Origin: Synechococcales cyanobacterium PMM_0083
GTDB taxonomy: Bacteria; Cyanobacteriota; Cyanobacteriia; Leptolyngbyales; Leptolyngbyaceae
DNA length: 38,574 nt
Assembly: GCA_949127665.1 (NCBI GenBank)
Contig: CASBQE010000351.1
Coordinates: 1 to 38,574 of the forward strand
Direction: 5' to 3'
The position numbers and the translations under genes were made by a program. Within the stretch, counting starts at the first letter, position 1. Each line of letters opens with the position of its first letter. Under the pieces are notes generated by a model. It did no database searches and was not told the origin of the DNA. It was given only the letters and a program-made list of their open reading frames with translations. This document shows positions 18,433 to 28,361 of this stretch, piece after piece.

Positions 18433-18921
18433 GTGAGCTTGCGAGGATTGAGCATGATCAGATCGTGGATGGTAATTGGGGCAGTGGCGATCGCGGTTTC
18501 TTTTTTGAGCGCTCTCCTCAAACCTAAAGATATCAAATGGTTTAGCCGATTGCGGCGACCAAAATGGCTAGTTTTTGAGCCGCTGATCCCCGTCATTTGG
18601 ACGGTTATTTTAATCTGTGGTGCTTGGTCAGCTTATCTCGTGTGGGAAGCAAACCCCGGCACTGCTCAAACGTGGTGGCTAATGGCGTTTTATTTGGTAG
18701 TAGAGCTTGCCATTATCGCTTACTCGCCTGTTACGTTTCACCTCCAGAGCCTTAAGGCTGGCACGATTGTTGGGATGATTGGATTTGTTTTAGGCTTGAT
18801 TTTGATATTTTTGGTATATCCCATTTCTAATACAGCCGCGCTGTTGCTAATGCCCTACCTCCTTTGGAGTCCCATTGGTAGCTACACCACTTGGGCGATG
18901 GATCAGTTAAATCCTAGCTGA
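18433..18921 (+). CDS. TspO/MBR family (tryptophan-rich sensory) protein
   Basis: WFSRLRRPKWLVFEPLIPVIWTVILICGAWSAYLVW...LLMPYLLWSPIGSYTTWAMDQLNPS; likely start 18454. Confidence 0.8.
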   Translation: MSLRGLSMIRSWMVIGAVAIAVSFLSALLKPKDIKWFSRLRRPKWLVFEPLIPVIWTVILICGAWSAYLVWEANPGTAQTWWLMAFYLVVELAIIAYSPVTFHLQSLKAGTIVGMIGFVLGLILIFLVYPISNTAALLLMPYLLWSPIGSYTTWAMDQLNPS

Positions 18922-19209
18922 AATTATATTTGAGATGTTGCATTCAAGTCGTTTGGGGTTTAGCGCTGAGGTTAGCTGGGTGTGATATTTGCGATCGCGT
19001 TAGACATACTGGGTTGCAGTCAACGCATAAAGTTCTGCGCTGCCATCAACACCAAGTTGCCGTCATGTTTTTTGCCATTGCGCGATCGCGGTCATTGTCA
19101 TCCTCAATAGATGTTGTTTGAAATTGCCAATGGGGGATCTGATAGGCAAAGCGATCGCCCTAACACTGTAGGATCATAATGTTTCGATTCGTGTCCTTAG
19201 GAGACAGTT

Positions 19210-19650
19210 ATGACCCGCGCCATCATGGAAACCGATAAGGGCACCATTCATCTAGAACTATTTGACCAAGATGCCCCTAACACGATCAAAAACTTTGTAG
19301 AACTCGCCAACAGTGGCTTTTATGATGGGCTAGCCTTCCATCGGGTTCTCTCCAATTTTATGGTACAAGGAGGCTGCCCCAACACTCGCCCCGGTGCAAC
19401 AGGCGCACCAGGAACAGGTGGACCAGGCTACAAAATCAAGTGCGAAATTAACCCCAATTTGCACGAAGCAGGCTCACTTTCCATGGCACACGCTGGCAAA
19501 GATACGGGTGGCAGTCAGTTTTTCATCTGTCATTCAGCCCAATCGCATTTGGATGGAGTACACACCGTTTTTGGTAAAACGACTGATATGGATGTCGTCA
19601 ATGCCATTCGTCAAAATGACAAAATTCTTTCGGTGAAAATTGAAGCGTAA
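19210..19650 (+). CDS. Cyclophilin-type peptidyl-prolyl cis-trans isomerase
   Basis: [53 protein letters not shown]...[23 protein letters not shown]. Confidence 0.96.
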   Translation: MTRAIMETDKGTIHLELFDQDAPNTIKNFVELANSGFYDGLAFHRVLSNFMVQGGCPNTRPGATGAPGTGGPGYKIKCEINPNLHEAGSLSMAHAGKDTGGSQFFICHSAQSHLDGVHTVFGKTTDMDVVNAIRQNDKILSVKIEA

Positions 19651-19680
19651 ACTCTTCTGATCTTGAAAGATGACTCTGTA

Positions 19681-19702
19681 AGGGCGTTTCGCGAAACGCC
19701 CT
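19681..19702. repeat. 22-nt perfect palindrome between convergent genes
   Basis: AGGGCGTTTCGCGAAACGCCCT; midway between the PPIase (+) end and the S8 protease (-) end. Confidence 0.85.
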
Positions 19703-19731
19703 CCGAAAAATCAGTGGTCTAACAATGTCAA

Positions 19732-22716
19732 CTACACTGTAATGCCAGTTCTGGTCGCCGTATTGGTTAACGCACTGATAGCCTGCTCTGTGGTCAAAGT
19801 AGGTCTGCCACTCAGCATTAGAGCGACAACGCCTGCCACATGGGGTGTTGCCATTGAGGTGCCGCTATAGTTTTCGTAACCATTATTGGGCAGGGTCGAG
19901 TAAACTCCCACACCCGGTGCAACCACATAGTTTACAGCAGGCAATCCGGCATCATTGGAGAAATTGGCTAGCTGGCTGTTGATGTTGACTGCTCCCACTG
20001 CAATCCCCCATTGGGCTGCCAGATTAGCCGGGAACCCAGGGCTGGCACTGAACTCATTGCCCGATGCCATCACCACGATCGCTCCCCGTTCTGCCGCATA
20101 TTGCACTGCGGATGCAACCTCGCCAGAGTAACTACCACCAAGGCTGAGATTAATCACTCTTGCGCCATTATTCGCCGCATAGCGGATTCCTGCCGCCACA
20201 TCACTCAAGGTGCCGCTGCCGTCAGCACCTAGCACTCTGACAGGCATGATTCTGGCATTGTAAGCAACACCAATCGATCCAGTACCATTATTTTCGGCGG
20301 CGATCGTGCCTGCTACATGGGTGCCATGACCATTTAGATCCAGGGGAGTATTGTCATTGTTTGCAAAGTCCCAGCCGCGCACATCGTCGATATAGCCATT
20401 GCCGTCATCGTCAATCCCATTTCCAGAAACTTCGCCGCTGTTTACCCAGATATTGGCATCCAGATCGGGGTGAGTGTAATCCACTCCAGTATCAACAACT
20501 GCCACCACCACTCCTTCCCCTGTGAAGCCCTGCGCCCAAACTTCTGGGGCATTGACTAGATCCAAATTCCAGCTATTGCCACCCAAGTCTGGCACATTGG
20601 CATAGGGAGATTGTCCGGTGACTTGAGCAACGGCTGCCGCTGCATTGACCAATCCATAGCCATAGTTGAGGTTGTATCCGGTGGGAAGAATGATTGGAGA
20701 GGCTGAGGCGGTTAGGGTGTAGTTAGTGCTGCCGCTGTAGGGAAAGACTCGAATGTAGTAGGTTCCTGCTGCCAATGCGATCGTCAAACTTTCAGGCAAC
20801 GTGCCGTTTTGCCACGGATAGGCAAGGATTTCACCGGAGTCGATCGCGCCATTGCTGTTGGCATCTTGAATCAACTGGAGATCAGCATCTGCGCTCAAGC
20901 CCAACAGGTTTAGACTGACGCTGTTGGTGCCATCAAGCGTAAAGCGGTAGAAATCGTTTGCATCTCCGCTGCCAATATAGTCGCTAAAGGTTTGCAGACT
21001 GCTGAGGATGCCAATATTACGAGCCGTTGCCAGGGTATTGCCAGCATCGTCAACTGGAGCAGTGTAGGGTGTTGCGGAGGCAGTTAAAGTGTAGGTGGTG
21101 CTGCCGCTGTAGGGAAAGACCCGGATGTAGTAGTTTCCTGCTGCCAGCCCGATTGTCAAACTTTCAGGCAATGTGCCGCCTTGCCAGGGATAGGCAAGTA
21201 CATCACCGGAGTCGATCGCGCCATTGCCATTCACATCTTGGATTAACTGCAAGTCAGCGTCCGCGCTCAAGCCCGATAGATTTAGACTGACGTTGTTTGT
21301 GCCGTTAAGCGTAAAGCGGTAGAAATCGTTTGCATCTCCGCTGCCAACATAGTCGCTAAAGGTTTGCAGACTGCTGAGGATGCCAATATCACGAGCCGTT
21401 GCCAGGGTATTGCCAGCATCAACTGGAGCAGAAATCGCTGCGGTCGTCAGGTTGAGGACATAGTTCGTCTCGCCACTAAATTGGTAGACCTGGACAAAGT
21501 AATCGCCTGCTTGCAAATTTTGAGTCAAAGTTTCTGATAAGGTGCCGCTTTGGTTAGAGGAGGCAAGCATCTCGCCAACGTCTACGATCCCGTTGTTATT
21601 AGCATCGCGAATCAACCGTAGATTAGAATCTGCATTTAACCCAGACAGATTGACGGTTAGGGCACGGGCAGTGTCGAGACTAAAGCGATAAACATCTACG
21701 GTGTCGTTGTTATAAATTGACCCCAAAACGGTCTGAGTTGCGCTGAGCGCACCGAGATTGACCTCGGTAGGCAACAGATTGCTGGGATCAGCGTTCGACA
21801 GGTTCAGGGTGTAGCTGGTATAGCCATTGAACTGATAAACCTGAGCGAAGTAGGTGCCTGCTGCCAGCGATCGCAGATTAATAGACTCATCCAACGCTTT
21901 TCCCCGCTGCGATCGCGCCACTTCCTCGCCAGCCTCAACAATGCCATTATTGTTGGCATCTCGAATCACTCGCACATCTGCGTCGGCGCTTAATCCAGTT
22001 AGCGATAAATTCAAGGGAGCATTAGCGCCAAGCGTGAAGCGATAAAGATCCGTCGTATCTTTGCTGCTGAATGAACCGGTCACAGTCTGCGGCGAGCTTA
22101 AAGATCCGAGTGTCACCCCACCTGTGAGAAACTCGCTCACATCGCTATTGGACAGACGCAGCGAATAGGCAGTATTTCCTGAAAACTGATACACCTGCAC
22201 AAAGTAGGTGCCTGTCGCCAAACTGTCCAGATTCATAAATTCATCAGCGGTTCCAGATAGATCCGACCGTTTAATTTCTTCGCCGATATCGACAGCGCCG
22301 TTGGCGTTTAGGTCTTTAAACAATTTCACATCGGCATCGGCGGTGAGGTTGGTTAACGCCAAGTTGAAGGTGCTGAGTTTCGTCAAGCTGAAGCGATAAA
22401 AGTCGGAGGCATCCGTGTTGCCCACAGAACCACTTTGGATAATTACCCCTTTCAGAACGTCGAGATCGATCGCAGAACTGGGAAAATCGTCCGCATCGGC
22501 AACAGTCACCTTGTTTGAGGAACTTGCCCATCCTGTAATCATCGCTTGATCTAGCATAGAACTGCTTCTGGCTTGTAAGTTGGGCGAGAAGCGATCGCCC
22601 ACTAAATCTGTCAGCCGAGCATCTAACAAGTTCGGGAAAATTTCGTCTGAAACCTCTGCTTGAGAGGACAGACTGTTGCTAGTTGATAGAACATTCTGAA
22701 ATAGATCGTTTGGCAT
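19732..22716 (-). CDS. S8 (subtilisin-like) serine peptidase with N-terminal tandem PPC-like repeats
   Basis: Catalytic Asp VVAVVDTGVDYTHPD, His NGHGTHVAGTIAA, Ser YSGTSMATPHVAG; five repeats of DFYRFxL...LSADADxxLIxDxNxNGxxDxGE...LAAGxYFVQVYxFSGxTxYxL upstream of the catalytic domain. Confidence 0.93.
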   Translation of the reverse strand: MPNDLFQNVLSTSNSLSSQAEVSDEIFPNLLDARLTDLVGDRFSPNLQARSSSMLDQAMITGWASSSNKVTVADADDFPSSAIDLDVLKGVIIQSGSVGNTDASDFYRFSLTKLSTFNLALTNLTADADVKLFKDLNANGAVDIGEEIKRSDLSGTADEFMNLDSLATGTYFVQVYQFSGNTAYSLRLSNSDVSEFLTGGVTLGSLSSPQTVTGSFSSKDTTDLYRFTLGANAPLNLSLTGLSADADVRVIRDANNNGIVEAGEEVARSQRGKALDESINLRSLAAGTYFAQVYQFNGYTSYTLNLSNADPSNLLPTEVNLGALSATQTVLGSIYNNDTVDVYRFSLDTARALTVNLSGLNADSNLRLIRDANNNGIVDVGEMLASSNQSGTLSETLTQNLQAGDYFVQVYQFSGETNYVLNLTTAAISAPVDAGNTLATARDIGILSSLQTFSDYVGSGDANDFYRFTLNGTNNVSLNLSGLSADADLQLIQDVNGNGAIDSGDVLAYPWQGGTLPESLTIGLAAGNYYIRVFPYSGSTTYTLTASATPYTAPVDDAGNTLATARNIGILSSLQTFSDYIGSGDANDFYRFTLDGTNSVSLNLLGLSADADLQLIQDANSNGAIDSGEILAYPWQNGTLPESLTIALAAGTYYIRVFPYSGSTNYTLTASASPIILPTGYNLNYGYGLVNAAAAVAQVTGQSPYANVPDLGGNSWNLDLVNAPEVWAQGFTGEGVVVAVVDTGVDYTHPDLDANIWVNSGEVSGNGIDDDGNGYIDDVRGWDFANNDNTPLDLNGHGTHVAGTIAAENNGTGSIGVAYNARIMPVRVLGADGSGTLSDVAAGIRYAANNGARVINLSLGGSYSGEVASAVQYAAERGAIVVMASGNEFSASPGFPANLAAQWGIAVGAVNINSQLANFSNDAGLPAVNYVVAPGVGVYSTLPNNGYENYSGTSMATPHVAGVVALMLSGRPTLTTEQAISALTNTATRTGITV
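20707..21432 (-). repeat. Two adjacent highly similar ~350-360 bp coding repeats in the S8 protease gene
   Basis: 20707-21065 and 21080-21432 share long identical runs, e.g. AAGCGTAAAGCGGTAGAAATCGTTTGCATCTCCGCTGCCAA and TAGTCGCTAAAGGTTTGCAGACTGCTGAGGATGCCAATAT. Confidence 0.85.
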
Positions 22717-22958
22717 TGTGCTAACCCTATGTGTAGTGAGAAGTACAGCAATAGAAACTGAATAGGTTGCTTGATTAATCTATCGGCAGCACGCATATGT
22801 TTTTTGCAAAAACTTTCAACTGCATCATCATGGAAATGATCTTGCGGCTACGCTAGCCCGGTATGATTTTGTTTGTCGTCAATAGTGACATCAGCTTGAG
22901 TTCGATTCGCTCCGGACTGTAGAGACTTTTTTTACCCCAAGTCTTTAGCCCTGGAAAG

Positions 22959-23002
22959 CGTGAGCCTTTGATGCGATATGGGGCGTGAGCCTTTGATACG
23001 AT
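22959..23002. repeat. 20-bp tandem direct repeat, period 24
   Basis: GCGTGAGCCTTTGATGCGAT (22959) and GCGTGAGCCTTTGATACGAT (22983), upstream of YajQ. Confidence 0.8.
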
Positions 23003-23152
23003 TAGTATGGCAACGAAAAATCTAATGGCTTGTTTGACCCCGCGATCGCGTCTATCGATTGATTTTTCACAGGCATGTCGCGATTAGCACTTAACTATGC
23101 TAAAAAAACAGGATTAGACCTTAAATTTAAACATTCACTTAAACATTCACCG

Positions 23153-23644
23153 ATGGCTGCAAACTATTCCTTCGATATTGTCAGCGAGTTCGATCGCCAA
23201 GAGTTGGTCAATGCGCTTGATCAAGCAACCCGCGAGATTCAGAGTCGCTATGACCTAAAAGACACCAAAACAACTGTGGAACTCGGCGAAGAAGCAATCA
23301 CCATCAACACCGACAGCGACTTCACTTTAGATGCCGTCAACAGTTTGATTCAAACGAAAGCGATTAAGCGCAACCTATCTCTAAAGATTTTTGACTATGG
23401 TAAGGTCGAAGCTGCCAGTGGTACTCGTGTGCGGCAAGAAGTGAAATTGAAAAAAGGAATTTCTCAAGAACTCGCCAAACAAATTTCTAAGCTAATTCGC
23501 GATGAGTTTAGCAAAATTCAAGCATCCATTCAGGGAGATGCAGTAAGGGTTACGGCAAAATCTAAAGATGATTTGCAAGACGTAATCCAGCGCTTAAAAC
23601 AAGAAGACTATCCAACTCCTCTGCAATTTACCAACTATCGCTAG
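23153..23644 (+). CDS. YajQ family (UPF0234) nucleotide-binding protein
   Basis: [44 protein letters not shown]; start refined to ATG at 23153. Confidence 0.95.
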   Translation: MAANYSFDIVSEFDRQELVNALDQATREIQSRYDLKDTKTTVELGEEAITINTDSDFTLDAVNSLIQTKAIKRNLSLKIFDYGKVEAASGTRVRQEVKLKKGISQELAKQISKLIRDEFSKIQASIQGDAVRVTAKSKDDLQDVIQRLKQEDYPTPLQFTNYR

Positions 23645-23825
23645 CGGCAATTGCCACCTTAAAGGTACGGTTTGGCGACTATCGCTGATCCGAAATTCCG
23701 GCTAACTTCGTATTAGTAGGCGATCGCCATTCAAATTATTCAATCTTCAGAAAAATTAGTTTGATGGAATTTACAACTTTAAGCAGCCTGCTAGTGATTG
23801 AAACCGGATAAAGAGGGATAAGGGC

Positions 23826-25481
23826 GTGCCAAAGTGGTTGTTGCCAACTTTAAGTGAAGTGATAGCGCTGAATGATCCAACCTGGACTATTGGCATGTCA
23901 GATTCAGCAAGTGATGTCAAGCCTGAAGCATCTCAGCGGTCAGGTAGCCGTGTCGCTTTACAGCAGCTTAGGGCAGAAGGGGAATGGTATGCGGCGATCG
24001 CGGCGCTCAACATTCTTCTACAGCAGCATCTTACTGTTCCCAAGACTCCCGCCTACGCAGCCGCCCAAACCGTTGCCCAAACGTTAAATGGCAATGACGA
24101 TCAGGCAATTTCTGGCATGATCTTATCGGGTCCTACTCCTGTTTTCAATCATCCTCAAATTGTCAAGCAGTTTGCAACACGAACTCTGGCAGCCACATCC
24201 CTACATTCGCCTCACTGGATGCCGTTTCAGTTGCTTCCAGCAGAAGCGGGGACCTGTGCTAGTGACCATCCGCTGCCCGTGTTGCCGTTACTACCCGGCG
24301 ATCCCCTGGCGGCAGAACCGTTTTGTCTGGTGATGACTCCCTGGTTCAGTTTAGTTATGGTCTTGGGCGAAACTTTGACCCAAGAACCAGCCTTTTTGTT
24401 TTCGTTTGTGCCAGAAGTCGTGCAGCAAGCTTGGGAGGCAATTCGCCCTCGGATTTTGTTGATGACTTCTCACCAGGTCGATCGCCTGGATGAATTAGTG
24501 CATCAGTTTTCGCCCGTTTCGCCAGACTATAAAACGGTGATGCAGTTTAGCCGCTTGATGTTGGAATTGTTCGACTTGTTGGAAGATGATCAGCCAGAAG
24601 TAAGTTCTCAAATAGAGGAGTTTAATGGCTCAAATGAGGGTCAAAAAGGAAAAATTGCTCAGAATTCTGCTCGGTCAAAAGCGTTTGGCAATCAAACGAT
24701 CCCAGTGCAAGCAGAACTAGATGAGAAATATTTGGATGTGGAATTGGTGCAGGCGATCGCCCATGAAGTTCGCACCCCGTTGACCACCATTCGCACCTTA
24801 ACGCGATCGCTGCTCAAGCGCCTCGATTTAGCGCCTGATGTGCTGAAGCGGCTGGGCATTATCGATCGCGAATGCAGCGAACAGATTGATCGCTTTGGGC
24901 TGATCTTTCGCGCGATGGAACTGGAAACGACCGCCACCCATTCGCCCCAAATGTCTTTGATTCGTACCTCTGTCGTGGATGTGTTTCAACAGAGCATTCC
25001 TCGCTGGCAGCAGCAAGCCAGCCAACGCCAGATGACCCTAGACATCGTTGTACCGGAAGCAATGCCAGCCGTTGTCAGCGACCCAACCATGCTAGAACAG
25101 GTACTCACTAGCCTAATCGAGCGCTTCACCCGCAATTTGCCTGCGGGTAGCCACATTCAAGTAGACGTAACCTTGGCGGGAGATCAGCTTAAACTCCAGT
25201 TGCAATCCCTGTTAGACACCGCCAGCCAAAGTAGCTGTAAGGGATTATTTGGCACTTCTCTGCCCAAGCCTTCGCCCAAGTCAATCGGTCGGATGCTGAT
25301 GTTTCAACCAGAGACAGGCAGCCTTAGCCTCACCTTAGCAGTGACGAAAAGTTTGTTTCAGGCGATCGGCGGCAAACTAACGGTCAAACAACGTCCTAAA
25401 GCCGGAGAAATTATGACGGTTTACCTGCCTCTAGAAATGGAGCGATCGCCGTTGGAAAGTAGTAAAGTTATCACAGTTTAA
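23826..25481 (+). CDS. Sensor histidine kinase-like protein (HisKA domain; degenerate ATPase)
   Basis: H-box QAIAHEVRTPLTTIRTLTRSLL; C-terminal MTVYLPLE; canonical N and G boxes not seen; alternative ATG 23892. Confidence 0.75.
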   Translation: MPKWLLPTLSEVIALNDPTWTIGMSDSASDVKPEASQRSGSRVALQQLRAEGEWYAAIAALNILLQQHLTVPKTPAYAAAQTVAQTLNGNDDQAISGMILSGPTPVFNHPQIVKQFATRTLAATSLHSPHWMPFQLLPAEAGTCASDHPLPVLPLLPGDPLAAEPFCLVMTPWFSLVMVLGETLTQEPAFLFSFVPEVVQQAWEAIRPRILLMTSHQVDRLDELVHQFSPVSPDYKTVMQFSRLMLELFDLLEDDQPEVSSQIEEFNGSNEGQKGKIAQNSARSKAFGNQTIPVQAELDEKYLDVELVQAIAHEVRTPLTTIRTLTRSLLKRLDLAPDVLKRLGIIDRECSEQIDRFGLIFRAMELETTATHSPQMSLIRTSVVDVFQQSIPRWQQQASQRQMTLDIVVPEAMPAVVSDPTMLEQVLTSLIERFTRNLPAGSHIQVDVTLAGDQLKLQLQSLLDTASQSSCKGLFGTSLPKPSPKSIGRMLMFQPETGSLSLTLAVTKSLFQAIGGKLTVKQRPKAGEIMTVYLPLEMERSPLESSKVITV

Positions 25482-25635
25482 CCCCACGGGCGACCTTCTT
25501 CAACTATCTGCAAAGACTGCCCTCACCCTAGCCTATTGGGAGAGAGAACCGGAAATGCCTGAAAGCCATACATCAGCTTGATTTTAAAGCGCAATGGTGA
25601 GCGCAGTAGTGACATATCCTTTGCATCGATCCCGC

Positions 25636-27489
25636 TCAATTTCCCTTGACCGTCGGAGCAGGTGAGGGCGCTATTTGCGTTGTTTCAGCAAGGCTCCATT
25701 GTTGAATGAAGGTTTGCGCTGGGTTATGCAATGGGCGACCATCGCCAATTTTATTGGCAAGCTGAATTGCCTCGGCGTACTGTTTTGCGATCGCCAATTT
25801 CTGAGCTTGATTTAATACTGCCTGATCTTCAAGATCTAAAAGGCGCTGTTTCCAATCAAAGACGGCGGCTTGGGCGGTGGGTCGTAGCGGTCTTCCCAGG
25901 GGAACTTGACTCGCGTAAGCGATCGCGGTGCTAAATGCCTCAGGAGTTCCGACAGCCGCAAATTTTTCAGCCGCAATAATAGCAGCGCGATCGCTAATGT
26001 GTTGCTGATCCTGTTGCCAGACAGAAATCAAAGTCTGAGCATAAAGCCGATGGGGGCGAGTGGGCACAATTCCTTGTGCCATTTGAATGGCAAGCGGTAG
26101 CAGGGGGAGGGTGCGCGCATCCGCCACGAATTTTGCAAGGCGCAGTTGGGTTAAATCTTGCAGTCGATCTTCTAAGGGCGAAATTTTGGTCTGGACGGTC
26201 GTGTACAGCGGGTGGCTGGGCTGAATCTGGCGCAAGGCAGATAGGGTGGTAATTAGCTGCCAAAAGTTTTCTTCCGTTGGCATAGCGGCAGGCATTTGCC
26301 GATTTAACTGGGTTGCCTGATCTAATCCAATCAGGTCTTGCAAGTCAGCAGATAAAGATTGGACGGGAAGCCATTTTGCCTGGGCGATCGCGCCTGCCAA
26401 GTTTCCCTGCTGCAATTGCTGAGTCGCACTATCAGCCAGCGCCTTACTCCAGTGAATTACATCGTTTTCGGCACTTGCACGAGCGTAGGTTTTGGCAGGT
26501 AACTGCTCCAACTCAGCGATCGCGGGTCCCAGTTTTCCCGCAGCTCTAGATACATCCGCTCCTACCTCTGCCCGAATTGTTTGAAGCTGATTATCAGATA
26601 AACGCTCTGTGATGATTCGCTCTTGCATCCGAATGAATTGCTGCTGCCAATACTCATCCTGTTGGTTCGCAAACGGGAGCAGCAACGCTTCAGCTTTTTG
26701 CCAATCGCGTTTCTTTAAGGCACCTTCAATAGAATCCTCTAGCCCTTTCCCTTTGATTTGGCTTTTTCGCCACCGCGTCTCCATCTGTTGAGCATCTTTA
26801 TAAAATGGGCTATTTCCAGGAACTTTGCTGACCAGATAAATCGCCTGCTTTAAATTATTTTGTCCGGCTTTTTGGCTGGCGATCGCCAGCACATTTTTAG
26901 ACCAATCGCGCATCACCCGCTTGGCAGGTTTTTCTAAAGTGTGGTTATCTTGCCAAGGTTCAATCAGTTTTAACCCCGCTACCAGCGCACTAGCGTTGCC
27001 CGATCGCGCTGCTTGTTCTGCACAAAATAACCGCTCCGCATCGGATGAAAAAAACCATAGCTGCTGACAATTAGGATTCGGTGGCACATCCGTTAGCCAA
27101 GAGATTGCTGCAACACCCGTGCCCCCACAAAATGCCACCAGACCCAACCACACCAAAGGCGTTCCTAAGGCTTTAGCTCCTTGCTTCAGCTTTGAGGTCA
27201 CTTGAGCAAATAATTCAGCCGTTGTCTGCCCCTGCGTTTTTGCTTCCACAGATGAGTCAGTGATGTCAGTTTCTTGACCCAAATCTTTAGGGACAGTATC
27301 GAGCAAACCATTCACTTTGGAATTGCTTAAAGTGGTATCGGATTGAGCCGATTGACTGGCTATTTCTGATAGCTCCGAACCTGCGATCTCGCCTTCTAAG
27401 TCAACCGACTGGATTAAAGGATGGGTTTCAGATGCAGCTTGATGCCCTGCCACTTGGGGACGAAATCGGTCAATTGCCTTGTGTGCCAT
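25636..27489 (-). CDS. Hypothetical membrane-anchored protein with helical repeats
   Basis: 617 aa; one TM (PLVWLGLVAFCGGTGVAAISWL); recurring A-rich 'AIxxAxxVPxxxPLxxxAQxxxxxW' units. Confidence 0.7.
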   Translation of the reverse strand: MAHKAIDRFRPQVAGHQAASETHPLIQSVDLEGEIAGSELSEIASQSAQSDTTLSNSKVNGLLDTVPKDLGQETDITDSSVEAKTQGQTTAELFAQVTSKLKQGAKALGTPLVWLGLVAFCGGTGVAAISWLTDVPPNPNCQQLWFFSSDAERLFCAEQAARSGNASALVAGLKLIEPWQDNHTLEKPAKRVMRDWSKNVLAIASQKAGQNNLKQAIYLVSKVPGNSPFYKDAQQMETRWRKSQIKGKGLEDSIEGALKKRDWQKAEALLLPFANQQDEYWQQQFIRMQERIITERLSDNQLQTIRAEVGADVSRAAGKLGPAIAELEQLPAKTYARASAENDVIHWSKALADSATQQLQQGNLAGAIAQAKWLPVQSLSADLQDLIGLDQATQLNRQMPAAMPTEENFWQLITTLSALRQIQPSHPLYTTVQTKISPLEDRLQDLTQLRLAKFVADARTLPLLPLAIQMAQGIVPTRPHRLYAQTLISVWQQDQQHISDRAAIIAAEKFAAVGTPEAFSTAIAYASQVPLGRPLRPTAQAAVFDWKQRLLDLEDQAVLNQAQKLAIAKQYAEAIQLANKIGDGRPLHNPAQTFIQQWSLAETTQIAPSPAPTVKGN

Positions 27490-27693
27490 GACTTCAGCGC
27501 TTCTGTGTCAACAATTCGGTGCCGACTGCTGTGAACAGCCTAGCTGAGATGGGGTGATTACCGTGTCTGTTGACTCATCCGCACGTCAGCTTGCCGCTAT
27601 TGTATAAGCTGTAACTCAGTTTAGATCGCAACTGATGGAATCTTTCGCGATCGCTATAGCCTTGATTAGTCAAAGCGATGTGCTAACAGCAGA

Positions 27694-28146
27694 TTAGCTG
27701 TTGGCAGGTTCGGGATTGCGATAGCCAAAGAAATCAATGTGATAGTCCGTGATTCGCACGCCTGTTTGCTCTTCAATCTGCTTGAGGATATCGGCTGGCA
27801 AAACGATGTGAACATCCAAAATCTGGTTGGTATCTAAACAGTTCACATGACTATGAGAATCACTAATATTGCCGTAAAGTCTGCCATCGGATCGCTCAAT
27901 GCATTCAATAATGTTTTGGCTAGAAAGCGCTTCTAAGTTTTGATAAACTGATGTGTGCCCAATTTCTTTACCTTGCAGATTCAGGCGATCGTAAATTTCT
28001 CTGGCAGACATATGCTCTTGAGCTTGCCACAGCAGTTCTAAAATGAAACGACGCTGACGACTCAGGCGCATCCCCAAGTTTTGGCAACGATCTAGGGCAT
28101 CATCGAGCGATCGAATTGGTTTTTGATTAATGGTGTTGCTTTGCAT
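27694..28146 (-). CDS. Fur-family regulator (FurC/PerR-like of cyanobacteria)
   Basis: ORF 27694-28233; likely start MQSNTINQKPIRSLDDALDRCQ at 28146; GMRLSRQRRFILELLWQAQEHMSAREIYDRLN...GHTSVYQNLEAL...DSHSHVNCLD. Confidence 0.85.
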   Translation of the reverse strand: MQSNTINQKPIRSLDDALDRCQNLGMRLSRQRRFILELLWQAQEHMSAREIYDRLNLQGKEIGHTSVYQNLEALSSQNIIECIERSDGRLYGNISDSHSHVNCLDTNQILDVHIVLPADILKQIEEQTGVRITDYHIDFFGYRNPEPANS

Positions 28147-28240
28147 ATCTAACCGCGCTTTTTCCAACCAGGCTTTTTGATGCGATGCGGCTATAGCTAG
28201 ATACAATCTGTCTTGGGTGCCTCTACACATCATGCTTCCA

Positions 28241-28258
28241 AGTATAGTTCTAGTATAG
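28241..28258. promoter_or_regulatory. AGTATAG direct repeat with 11-bp period upstream of the Fur-family gene
   Basis: AGTATAGttctAGTATAG in the divergent intergenic region. Confidence 0.4.
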
Positions 28259-28361
28259 CTAAAGTAAACTCGCTACAACTTTGGTTTAAGGCTGAGAACT
28301 AAGCCATCAGCCTTTATGGTTCGCGGGTGTCTTCATTGCCTCACAATAAGAAAGATAAAAC

